Below are positions 8,799-16,628 of a stretch of 64,000 nt of DNA, piece by piece. How positions within the stretch are numbered: the first letter of the stretch is position 1; each line of letters opens with the position of its first letter. The notes under the pieces are model-generated. The model ran no database searches and was not told the origin of the DNA. It saw nothing but the letters and a program-made list of their open reading frames with translations. The DNA comes from Bradyrhizobium oligotrophicum S58 (lineage in GTDB: Bacteria; Pseudomonadota; Alphaproteobacteria; Rhizobiales; Xanthobacteraceae). Made by a program: the position numbers and the translations under genes. The stretch covers positions 7,854,001 through 7,918,000 of the forward strand of contig NC_020453.1 of assembly GCF_000344805.1 (NCBI RefSeq), written 5' to 3'.

Positions 8799-10451
8799 TC
8801 ATGCCGCAGCGCGCTGATCTGCCGTGCGATCCTCGATGATGTTGAGCAGAAACTTCGGTTCGCCCTCGCCGATCGAGACCCGCAGTCTGCGCACCACCAC
8901 CTCACGGATTCGGTTGCCGGGCATCTCGACACTGTGCGACTTCGGAGTTTGATCGGTCTCGTCGCTAAGCAGCTGGCGATCGAAGTTCTCGATCAGCGTG
9001 CATGTCGGCTCCGGAAACAAGTCGCGCGCGGCGCGGCCGATGATCTCGGACCGCGGCAGGCCGAACAGGACTTCGGTGGCGCGATTGACGAACACATAGC
9101 GCAGCGACTCGGCATCCTTTGCCACCACCGCCTGGGGAATGTTCTCCAGCAGCGCCGCGAGGAAGTATTCAGCGCGCGCCAGGATTCGCTCGTTGCGACG
9201 CTGCGCCGTGAAGTCCTCGTGCGTCGCCATCCAGCCACCGCCCTGTACGGGACGTTCGCACACCCGGATGACGCGTCCATCACCGAGATCGACCTCGACG
9301 GTGGACGGCCGACCCTCCTTCATGCGCTGCCTGAGCGCGGCAAGATATTCGGACGGCTTCTCGCGCAGCAGGCCCATCTTGGCACGATGCGCGAGGATGT
9401 CGCGCGCATGGGCACCGGGCCGGGCGATCGAGGCCGGCAGGTTATAGAGCGCGCGATACTGATCGTTGACCATCAGCACGTAGCAGAAGCTGTCCAGCAT
9501 GATCAGACCCTGCGCCATGCTGGCGATCGCAGCATCAAGGCGCTGCTGGGTGCTCAACGCGCCCTGCTCCAGCCGCACGTGCTCGCGCAGGATATCGGCG
9601 TGCTGGCGCTCGAATTCGATTTCGTGCTGCTCGAGCTCCTGGATGCGGAACACGCCGTTTTGGAAGGCCTCGACCGCCCGCGCCACGCGCCCGATCTCGT
9701 CCTGGCGCTTCGAATGCGGGATCCGCAGCTTGATGCGGCCGGCGGTGATCCGGTCGGTGACCTTTGCGATATCGAGAAGCGGCCGCAGCACACCGTGGCG
9801 GAGCGCCAGCACCGCCGTCGCGAGCAGCATGATCTTGACTGCGCCGAGCGTGCCGAGAAAGAAGTAGGCCGCGCCGCGGGCGTCGGCGAGTTGGTCCAGC
9901 TCGCTCATCCACTCGGCATAGGCGCGCGACACCTGATCGAGCTCGTCGTTGAGGGCGGTTCGCGCCGCGCGATTCTCGTCATTGTCGCCGAGCTCGCGCG
10001 CCGCGGTCGAGCCGACCGAGATGGTCTGGCGCGCCATGTCGGTGCGGAACGCGATGAACTGGTCGAGGCGCTGCTTGGCCTGGGCAAACCGGGCCCCGTC
10101 GTCAGGGGTGATCTGGTTCTGCCATTCGTCGGCGATTTTGGTCAGCTGTTGCAGCTTGGCGAGCTGCGAATCGGCGTAGCGCCGCGCCGTCGTCCGGTCC
10201 GCTGACATATAGATGCCGCGCGATTCCATCACGACGGCATAGATCAGCCCATTGATGCGCTCGATGTTGCGGGAGGCGGCGGAGAGGGCTTCGAGCCGAC
10301 CGTAGAGCGCGCGCTGCTCGCGAAAGGCCGTGAGCGACACCACGGTCGACAGCAGCACGAGGGCGGCAAACGCGGCAGCCGCGGCCGAGATCTTGTCGTT
10401 CAGGCTGAACGACGGCAGCGACTTCGCGAACCCGCGCAACAACTCCCGCAT
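8799..10451 (-). CDS. Membrane sensor with HAMP and PAS domains, no output domain
   Basis: About 550 residues. TM1 (~25-50) is followed by a ~150-residue helical periplasmic domain, TM2 (AAYFFLGTLGAVKIMLLATA), and a HAMP segment (RPLLDIAKVTDRITAGRIKL...EIGRVARAVEAF). A coiled coil leads to a PAS-7-type domain (AIASMAQGLIMLDSF) and a second PAS (ALLENIPQAVVAKDAE to FLLNIIEDRTADQRAAA). The protein then ends. There is no histidine kinase, GGDEF, EAL or MCP module, so it must signal through another protein or is truncated. Start ATG 10451 has GGGGAG upstream. The neighbours give no partner. Confidence 0.82.
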   Translation of the reverse strand: MRELLRGFAKSLPSFSLNDKISAAAAAFAALVLLSTVVSLTAFREQRALYGRLEALSAASRNIERINGLIYAVVMESRGIYMSADRTTARRYADSQLAKLQQLTKIADEWQNQITPDDGARFAQAKQRLDQFIAFRTDMARQTISVGSTAARELGDNDENRAARTALNDELDQVSRAYAEWMSELDQLADARGAAYFFLGTLGAVKIMLLATAVLALRHGVLRPLLDIAKVTDRITAGRIKLRIPHSKRQDEIGRVARAVEAFQNGVFRIQELEQHEIEFERQHADILREHVRLEQGALSTQQRLDAAIASMAQGLIMLDSFCYVLMVNDQYRALYNLPASIARPGAHARDILAHRAKMGLLREKPSEYLAALRQRMKEGRPSTVEVDLGDGRVIRVCERPVQGGGWMATHEDFTAQRRNERILARAEYFLAALLENIPQAVVAKDAESLRYVFVNRATEVLFGLPRSEIIGRAARDLFPEPTCTLIENFDRQLLSDETDQTPKSHSVEMPGNRIREVVVRRLRVSIGEGEPKFLLNIIEDRTADQRAAA

Positions 10452-10586
10452 GGCTGGCTCCCCTGGATGAGCGCAACCATCAGACGAAAGATGCGTAAAC
10501 AACAAGTTCCACTAGCAGGATCTTGACGGCAACACCGTATTAACCCTGTTTCGGAGCGAGCCGCCGCCGATCCAGGCCGCCGCCTC

Positions 10587-11276
10587 TCACTGCCGGAGCA
10601 TGATCAGCGGGTTGGCGCTGTCCGGCACCAGCCGCCATTGCGCATTGTCGTCGGCCTCGAAGCGCCAGGTCTCGCCGCGGGCCGACATCAGCATCATCTG
10701 GCCGTGCTCGAGCCGCCACATCGTCGGCGCGAAGGCCGCGATCGTGGCATCGCATTTCGGCTTCACGAACACCTGGAAGTTGTCATTGCCGGCGTCGTTG
10801 TTGGTCAGCACCAGGCTGCAGATCGTGGCGCCGTTGCCGCGGACCATGGCCCAGTCGCCGATCATCTGGTCCATCGACTTGGCCAGCGATCGCGCCGCCG
10901 CCAGGTTCTGCAGGATGTAGACGCCCTCGCCCTGGCGCAGGCCTTCGAAGATGCCGGCCTCGACCTCGGTGAAGTCGATCACCGCCTCGCCATTGGCGGC
11001 CTGGAGGCTGACGATGTCGAGGCCCTTCACGTTCCAGCCCGCGATGTCCTTGGTGAAGGGCAGCGCCGCGGCACAGCTCGGCTCCAGTTCGAGCTTCTGC
11101 CCACGCGGCGCGGCGTCCGGCTTCAAGGTCACGACGCAGGTCTTGCTGCGCTCGGTGGTCGCGAGCTCCCACTGCCCGATCATCGCCTTCTTCAGGCTGG
11201 TCGCATCCTGCGCAACGGCAGGGACGCTCGCCACCGTTGCGAGCAGCGCGATCAGGAGCGGGAGAGCACGTGTCAT
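10587..11276 (-). CDS. Periplasmic AprI/Inh-type inhibitor-like protein with two repeats
   Basis: 229 residues with a signal peptide (LPLLIALLATVASVPAVAQ). The mature protein contains two copies of the AprI/Inh (Omp19) fold. The first is MIGQWELATTERSKTCVVTL...; the second is MIGDWAMVRGNGATICSLVL.... Both have the conserved G-x-W, a paired Cys (TCVV/SCAA and TICS/KCDA) and a terminal R-x-E/W pattern. Inh proteins block secreted zinc metalloproteases of the serralysin type; Brucella Omp19 blocks host proteases. The start overlaps the stop of the upstream dehydrogenase as TGATG, so translation is probably coupled. No protease gene lies in the window. Confidence 0.75.
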   Translation of the reverse strand: MTRALPLLIALLATVASVPAVAQDATSLKKAMIGQWELATTERSKTCVVTLKPDAAPRGQKLELEPSCAAALPFTKDIAGWNVKGLDIVSLQAANGEAVIDFTEVEAGIFEGLRQGEGVYILQNLAAARSLAKSMDQMIGDWAMVRGNGATICSLVLTNNDAGNDNFQVFVKPKCDATIAAFAPTMWRLEHGQMMLMSARGETWRFEADDNAQWRLVPDSANPLIMLRQ

Positions 11277-12259
11277 CAGCGGCCTTTCACCGGCGTTTCC
11301 GGAACGGGCGTCAGCGGCGGCTTCCCGGCAAACCAGACCTTGAGGTTGTCGACCACCAGCTGATCCATCGCGTTGCGGGTTACGATGGCAGCCGAGCCGA
11401 TGTGTGGCAGCAGCACGACGTTATCCATCGCCTTGAGCTCGTCGGGCACCGCCGGCTCCTTCTCGAACACGTCGAGGCCGGCGCCGAGAATGGTGCCGGA
11501 CTTCAGCGCTTCGACCAAAGCCTGTTCGTCGATCACCGAGCCGCGGGCAACGTTGACGACGACGCCGCGCGGTCCGAGCGCCTTCAGCACCTCGGCGTTG
11601 ACGATTCTGTTGGTGCCGGCGCCGCCGGGCACGATGACGACCAGCGTGTCGACGTCCTTGGCCATCTGCAGCAGGTCGGGATAATGCCTGTTGGCGACGC
11701 CGGCGGCAGGGTTGCGCGAGTGATAGACCACCGGAACAAGCGACGCTTCGAGCCGGCGTGCGATCGCCTGGCCGATGCGGCCCATGCCGACCATGCCGAC
11801 GGTGCGGTCGCGCAGCGAGCCGACGCTGAGCGGATAGGGCTTCTCGCTCCACTCGCCCGAACGAACGAAGCGATCGGCCTTGATGAACTCGCGGCAGGTC
11901 GCGATCAGGAGGCCGAGCGCGACGTCGGCGACCTCCTCGGTGAGCACGTCCGGCGTGTTGGTGACGATGATGCCGTGCTGGCCGGCGTGGCTGGCCGCGA
12001 TGTGGTCATAACCGACGCCGAAGCTTGCGATCATCTCCAGCTTCGGCAGCATCGCCATCACGGCGGCATCGGTCTTGACGGTGTGGAAGGTCACGGCGAT
12101 GCCGCGGATGCGACCCTTCACGTCCGCCGGCAGCGCTTCGAGATCGGCCTGCGTCGTCGCATGGTGCACGTTGAAGCTGTCCGGGAACCCTTTCTCCAGG
12201 ATCGGCCGCAGCGGCCCATAGACCAGAACATCGATCTTGTCGGACGAAGTCGCCGCCAT
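11276..12259 (-). CDS. D-isomer-specific 2-hydroxyacid dehydrogenase
   Basis: 327-residue NAD(P)-dependent dehydrogenase of the glyoxylate/hydroxypyruvate reductase type, which interconverts 2-oxo acids and D-2-hydroxy acids. The Rossmann motif GMVGMGRIGQAIARRL, the catalytic Arg in NVARGSVID, Glu in FEKEPAVP and His in LLPHIGSA are all present. The cofactor-selecting residue after the second strand is in VYHSRNPA, with Ser-Arg, which suggests NADPH. The start overlaps the stop of the ABC permease gene (TGATG), and its own stop overlaps the next gene the same way. It is thus the metabolic enzyme of the transporter operon at 14.9-11.3 kb. Confidence 0.9.
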   Translation of the reverse strand: MAATSSDKIDVLVYGPLRPILEKGFPDSFNVHHATTQADLEALPADVKGRIRGIAVTFHTVKTDAAVMAMLPKLEMIASFGVGYDHIAASHAGQHGIIVTNTPDVLTEEVADVALGLLIATCREFIKADRFVRSGEWSEKPYPLSVGSLRDRTVGMVGMGRIGQAIARRLEASLVPVVYHSRNPAAGVANRHYPDLLQMAKDVDTLVVIVPGGAGTNRIVNAEVLKALGPRGVVVNVARGSVIDEQALVEALKSGTILGAGLDVFEKEPAVPDELKAMDNVVLLPHIGSAAIVTRNAMDQLVVDNLKVWFAGKPPLTPVPETPVKGR

Positions 12260-13065
12260 CAGTTATCCTTTCCAAGCGCGCTCTCATGCCAGCGCCGTAA
12301 AACGAGGTGCGAAACTAGCGCCAGCAAACCATAGATGACAATCCCGGCGACCGACAGCAGCACCAGCGCTGCGAACATGCGGGGTATGTTGAGTCGATAG
12401 CCGGATTCCGCGATGCGATAGGCGAGACCCGATCCGGCGCCGGCACTGCCCGCCGCGATCTCGGCAACGACGGCACCGATCAGCGATAGGCCGCCTGCGA
12501 TGCGCAGGCCGCCAAGAATGTAGGGCAGCGCTGCCGGCAGCTTCAGATAGCGCAAGGTCTGCCAGCGCGAGGCGCCATAGAGCTGGAACAGCCCGGCGAG
12601 ATTGCGATCGACCGAGTTGAGGCCGAGCGCGGTGTTGGACAGCACCGGGAAGAAGCCGACGATCCAGGCGCACACGACCACCGCCGTCTGCTGCGGCAGA
12701 TAGATCAGGAGCATCGGCGCGATCGCGATGACAGGCGTGACCTGCAGCACCACGGCATAGGGAAACAACGCCCATTCCAGCCATCGCGACTGGTTGAACA
12801 ACAGCGCCAGCGCGATGCCGCCGAGCGCTGCGGCGATGAAGCCTTCGAATGTCGTGATCAGGGTCGTCAGCAGCGATTGCGCGAGAATGTCCCAATCGGC
12901 AACCAGCGTCTTCAGCACCAGCAGCGGCCCGGGCAGCACATAGGGCTGGATGCCGTTGAGGCGCACCACCAGCTCCCACGCCGTCATCGCAGCGACGAAC
13001 ACGATCGCGGGAAAGGCGAGGCTCGCGAGCCGCGCGCCCGAGACGGACGATTCTCGACCCTGCAT
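12259..13065 (-). CDS. ABC transporter permease, SsuC/ThiX type
   Basis: 268-residue inner-membrane permease of the nitrate/sulfonate/taurine/pyrimidine import group, with six hydrophobic helices. The EAA loop is present as LYGASRWQTLRYLKLPAALP. ATG 13065 is chosen; it falls two bases after the stop of the ATPase gene, and an upstream frame extension would overlap that gene. It works with the ATPase and the NMT1-type binding protein upstream to import a small heterocycle or acid. The substrate is not evident from the permease. Confidence 0.88.
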   Translation of the reverse strand: MQGRESSVSGARLASLAFPAIVFVAAMTAWELVVRLNGIQPYVLPGPLLVLKTLVADWDILAQSLLTTLITTFEGFIAAALGGIALALLFNQSRWLEWALFPYAVVLQVTPVIAIAPMLLIYLPQQTAVVVCAWIVGFFPVLSNTALGLNSVDRNLAGLFQLYGASRWQTLRYLKLPAALPYILGGLRIAGGLSLIGAVVAEIAAGSAGAGSGLAYRIAESGYRLNIPRMFAALVLLSVAGIVIYGLLALVSHLVLRRWHESALGKDN

Positions 13066-13067
13066 GC

Positions 13068-13865
13068 TCACAGCGCATGCACTCCGGTATAGGCCGGTGC
13101 CAGCGCATCCGAGACACGGCGGCAGCAATCGGCATAGACCGGCGAGGCACGAAACGCATCATCGCGCTGGTCGGTGTCGATCCTGATCTCGGCGCTGAGC
13201 CGGCCGGGCCGCGCCGTCATCACCAGCACGCGCTGCGACAGATAGACCGACTCGAACACCGAATGGGTGACGAACACGACCGTCATGTTCAGCCTGCGCC
13301 ACAGCTCCAGCAGATCATTGTTGAGGCGGAAGCGCGTGATCTCGTCGAGCGCTGCGAACGGCTCGTCCATCAGCAGGATGCCGGGGTGCGTGACGAGCGC
13401 GCGCGCCAGCGAGGCGCGCATCTTCATGCCGCCGGATAATTCGCGCGGAAAGGCGTCGGCAAAATCAGCGAGGCCGACCTGCTCGAGCGCCGCATCGATC
13501 CTCGGACGCGCCTGGCTGGCCGGCACCCGCGCGAGCTTCAACGGCAGGCCGACATTGTCGCGCACGCTGGTCCAGGGCATCAGGGTCGGCTCCTGGAACA
13601 CGAAGCCGACGCGATCGCCGGGATGCGCCTCTGACGAGGCGGCGACATCGACCGTCCCGGCGCTTGGCGCCACCAGGCCCGCAATCAGGCGCAGCGCGGT
13701 CGATTTGCCGCAGCCGGAGGGGCCGAGCAGCGACACGAACTCGCCCTTGGCGATCGCGAGATCGATCGGCCCGAGCGCCGCGACGCCGGACTCATACACC
13801 TTGGTGACGCCGCGCAGGCGCACCGCAATGTCGGTCACGGTCTCGGATGAAGGGGACGAGCTCAT
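13068..13865 (-). CDS. ABC transporter ATP-binding protein, SsuB/ThiZ type
   Basis: 265 residues. Walker A GPSGCGKST, Q-loop FVFQEPTLMPW, signature LSGGMKMRASLARAL, Walker B ILLMDEP and the switch VTHSVFE are all intact. It energises the adjacent permease for import. ATG 13865 is preferred to an in-frame TTG at 13886. It lies 27 bases after the stop of the binding-protein gene, which precedes it in the operon. Confidence 0.9.
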   Translation of the reverse strand: MSSSPSSETVTDIAVRLRGVTKVYESGVAALGPIDLAIAKGEFVSLLGPSGCGKSTALRLIAGLVAPSAGTVDVAASSEAHPGDRVGFVFQEPTLMPWTSVRDNVGLPLKLARVPASQARPRIDAALEQVGLADFADAFPRELSGGMKMRASLARALVTHPGILLMDEPFAALDEITRFRLNNDLLELWRRLNMTVVFVTHSVFESVYLSQRVLVMTARPGRLSAEIRIDTDQRDDAFRASPVYADCCRRVSDALAPAYTGVHAL

Positions 13866-13892
13866 CTGCCGACGGCGTCGATGCAATGCGAC

Positions 13893-14912
13893 CTATTGCT
13901 TCGGCCTGAGATCGACGCCGACGCCCTTGTTGACGAAGCGCAGCGTGTAGGACTTGCGATAGTCGATCGTCGGCTTGACCACGCCGGCGCGCACCATCTT
14001 GTCGAAGAAGCTGGTGACGCGCTCGTCGGTCATGGCGCCGATGCCCTTGTCGACGCTGTCGCCGGAATCGACGATGCCGTACTCCTTCATCTTGGCGACC
14101 GAATAGGCCAGCAGGTCGTCGGTCATCTCCGGGTTCATCTTCTTGATCAGCGCATTGCCGGCGGAATTGTTGCCGTAGATGTAGGTGTACCAGCCGATGA
14201 TCGAGGCATCGACGAAGCGCTGCACCAGGTCCGGCTTGCTCTCGATCAGGTCGCGCCGCGTCTCGATCAGCGTCGAATAGGTGTTGAAGCCGTTGTCCGC
14301 GAGCAGGATCACGCCGGGCTTGAAACCGGCGGCGCGCTCGACTGCGAACGGCTCCGACGTGACGTAGCCCTGCATCGCGCTCTGCGCGGTGGCGATGAAA
14401 GGTTGCGGATTGAAGGTGTAGGGCCGGACGTTCTTCTCGGAGAAGCCGTATTCCGATTTCAGCCATTGATAGTAGCTGGAGATGCCTTCCTTGGAGACGA
14501 ACAGGGTGAGCGGCTTCAGCTCTTCAAGCTTGGTGATCCTGGACTCCGGATGCGTCAGGAACACCTGCGGGTCCTTCTGGAACATCGCCGCGATCGACAC
14601 CACCGGCACGTTGTTGGCGACCGCATCGAACGACATCAGCGTGTTCGCCGCCATGAAGAACTCGAGCTTGCCGGAGATCAGCAGCATGCGGTTGTTCTCG
14701 TTGGGACCGCCCGGCACGATCGTCACGTCCAGCCCGTAGCGCTTGTAGGTGCCGTCGGCGACCGCCTGGAAGAAGCCGCCATGCTCGGCCTCCGCGACCC
14801 AGTTGGTGCCGAACGACACCTTGTCCAGGGTCTGGGCCGTGGCCGCCGAGACCATCCCAGCCGCGACCAGCAGCGCCGCCATTAACGTTCGCGACAGAAG
14901 CGCCTGCGCCAT
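13893..14912 (-). CDS. ABC substrate-binding protein, NMT1/THI5-like
   Basis: 339-residue periplasmic protein with a signal peptide (MAQALLSRTLMAALLVAAGM... ending near TAQ) and the NMT1/THI5 fold. NWVAEAEHGGFFQAVADGTY and PGGPNENNRMLLISGKLEF align with ThiY/RibY-type proteins that bind pyrimidines or flavins. The frame is open far upstream, but ATG 14912 has GGGGAG before it and starts the signal peptide. First gene of the operon SBP-ATPase-permease-2-hydroxyacid dehydrogenase-Inh protein, divergent from a creatininase-family gene. The ligand could be a nitrogen heterocycle that the amidohydrolase opens; this is inference. Confidence 0.87.
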   Translation of the reverse strand: MAQALLSRTLMAALLVAAGMVSAATAQTLDKVSFGTNWVAEAEHGGFFQAVADGTYKRYGLDVTIVPGGPNENNRMLLISGKLEFFMAANTLMSFDAVANNVPVVSIAAMFQKDPQVFLTHPESRITKLEELKPLTLFVSKEGISSYYQWLKSEYGFSEKNVRPYTFNPQPFIATAQSAMQGYVTSEPFAVERAAGFKPGVILLADNGFNTYSTLIETRRDLIESKPDLVQRFVDASIIGWYTYIYGNNSAGNALIKKMNPEMTDDLLAYSVAKMKEYGIVDSGDSVDKGIGAMTDERVTSFFDKMVRAGVVKPTIDYRKSYTLRFVNKGVGVDLRPKQ

Positions 14913-14992
14913 GTCTGGTCTCCCCGGTTGTTTCTGGCTGAACATGTTAAGATCGATCGAGCGATAACTACCCTGCCCGACCGACGAAGGAA

Positions 14993-15820
14993 ATGGCCCG
15001 CGCGATGACCCTGCCGCCCCGCGACTGGACCGAGCTGTACTGGCCCGCTTTGGGAACGTCTGACGCCACCAGCTGGATCGCGGTGCTGCCGCTCGCCGCG
15101 ACCGAGCAGCACGGGCCGCATCTGCCGCTCGGCACCGACGTCTACATCGCGGAGGCCTATCTCGCCCGCGTCCGCGCGCTGCTGCCGCCGGCACTGCCGG
15201 TGACGGTCCTGCCGGTGCAGCCGATCGGAATCTCGACCGAGCATGTCGATTATCCGGGCACGCTGACCTTGCCGACCAGCGTTGCCTTGAAGAGCTGGCG
15301 CGCGATCGGCGACAGCGTCGCCCGCGCCGGGATCAGGAAGCTCGTCATCGTCACCAGCCACGGCGGCAACAGCGCCGCGATGACGCTGGTGGCGCAGGAC
15401 CTGCGCGCGGCCCATCGCATGCTGGTGGTGACGACGTCCTGGTCGCGCTTCGGCACGCCCAATGGCCTGTTCTCAGCGGACGAGCTGCGCCACGGCATCC
15501 ATGGCGGCGCCGTCGAAACCTCGATCATGCAGGCCTGCCATCCGGCGCTGGTGCGCAGCGACGCGATCGCGAATTTCGCATCGTCAGGCGCGGCGATGGA
15601 AGCCAACAACCGCGTGCTGTCGACGCAGCGGCCGGCACCGATGGCCTGGCAGACGCAGGATCTCAATCCCAGCGGCGCGGTCGGCGATGCCACCCAGGCC
15701 TCGGCCGAGAAGGGCGAGCGCGTGCTCGACCACGGCGCGCGCGCCTTCTGTGCGCTGCTCGAGGATATCGATAACTTCGACGTGAACACACTCGGCGCAG
15801 GCCCTCTCGCGGGCCGCTAG
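14993..15820 (+). CDS. Creatininase-family amidohydrolase
   Basis: 275-residue metal-dependent amidohydrolase. Creatininase signatures are clear: ATEQHGPHLPLGTD (metal Glu, His and Asp), ISTEHVDYPGTL, VIVTSHGGNS and HGIHGGAVETSIM. The family includes creatininase, FAPy deformylases and dehydro-inosose hydrolases, all acting on cyclic or formyl amides. ATG 14993 has GAAGGA upstream; a second in-frame ATG at 15005 is possible. It is divergent by 80 bases from an NMT1-type ABC importer operon, suggesting the imported compound is its substrate. No signal peptide, so cytoplasmic. Confidence 0.88.
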   Translation: MARAMTLPPRDWTELYWPALGTSDATSWIAVLPLAATEQHGPHLPLGTDVYIAEAYLARVRALLPPALPVTVLPVQPIGISTEHVDYPGTLTLPTSVALKSWRAIGDSVARAGIRKLVIVTSHGGNSAAMTLVAQDLRAAHRMLVVTTSWSRFGTPNGLFSADELRHGIHGGAVETSIMQACHPALVRSDAIANFASSGAAMEANNRVLSTQRPAPMAWQTQDLNPSGAVGDATQASAEKGERVLDHGARAFCALLEDIDNFDVNTLGAGPLAGR

Positions 15821-15965
15821 ATCGACCCCAAGCCTCTCCAATTACTAGATAATTTTGACCCCACCCGAGTTCCAATCAGTCGATTCGAACCGCTTTCGAG
15901 AAGCCCTCGTCCAATTGGCAAGCGGCCAGGAACGGCCGCCCCAACTGAGAACAGGAGCCTCCATC

Positions 15966-16244
15966 ATGTCGATCAAGACCAGGATTGCCGCCCTCGCGCT
16001 TGCCGCGCTCGCCGTCACCGGCACCATCGCCGCGACCTCCACGCCTGCCGCCGCCCACGGTTTCCATCACGGCTGGGGCTGGGGAGTCGGAGCCGGCCTC
16101 GTCGGAGCCGCCGTCGTCGGCAGCGCCATCGCCGCCAGCAACGAGGGCCCGTATTACGGCGGCGGCTACCGCTACTGCCGCTGGGTGCCGCAATACAATG
16201 TCTACGGCCAGTATGTCGGCCGCGTCAGGGCCTGCGGCTATTGA
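15966..16244 (+). CDS. Small secreted Gly/Tyr-rich protein
   Basis: 92 residues. A signal peptide (RIAALALAALAVTGTIAATS, cleaved after AAA) is followed by a His/Trp/Gly-rich stretch (HGFHHGWGWGVGAG), a hydrophobic Gly/Ala helix, and a tail with two Cys residues (YCRWVPQYNVYGQYVGRVRACGY). It belongs to the many small uncharacterised envelope proteins of Bradyrhizobium, and its tail resembles that of the glycine-zipper protein at 8363-8692. ATG 15966 has CAGGAG upstream; the longer frame to 15855 lacks a ribosome site. Confidence 0.75.
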   Translation: MSIKTRIAALALAALAVTGTIAATSTPAAAHGFHHGWGWGVGAGLVGAAVVGSAIAASNEGPYYGGGYRYCRWVPQYNVYGQYVGRVRACGY

Positions 16245-16628
16245 TGCTCCGGCGTTCGCCTCGCCGAACCGCCGGGCCAAGGCCCAGTCCGAGGCCCGCT
16301 CCCCACCTCGCTTGTCCGGCACCGCCTTGCTCCCCGCTCTTTGACGCGGGTGTCCCGCCTCCTCTCATCCGCGTCTCATCAGCCCGCCCGGGCGCCCCGG
16401 GCGGGCTTTTTGTTGCATGGATGTCACAGCCACCGAACGGAATTGACATCAAGCCTCGCCTATCTTGCAGATGCAAATTAATCGCAATAGAAATCATCCA
16501 CAAATCGCCGCAGCTGGTCCACATTTCCGATTGAACATCGGCTACTCCGTAATCTTCTCGTGACTGTGCGCGGGCAATCAGTTGTGACGTTGCCTGTGTC
16601 GTGTGCCTTGCCTTGGGAATCTGCCGCC
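16245..16628. other. Intergenic: terminator and upstream region of the porin gene
   Basis: This 384-base gap holds a strong intrinsic terminator (16382-16411) about 140 bases after the small secreted gene. A more AT-rich stretch from ~16440 probably carries the promoter of the outer-membrane protein gene. A TTGACA occurs at 16443-16448, but no properly spaced -10 follows it. Confidence 0.5.
16382..16411 (+). terminator. Rho-independent terminator
   Basis: Perfect 10-bp GC stem GCCCGCCCGG (16382-16391) / CCGGGCGGGC (16397-16406), 5-base loop, then TTTTT (16407-16411). It ends transcription of the small secreted protein gene. Confidence 0.85.
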
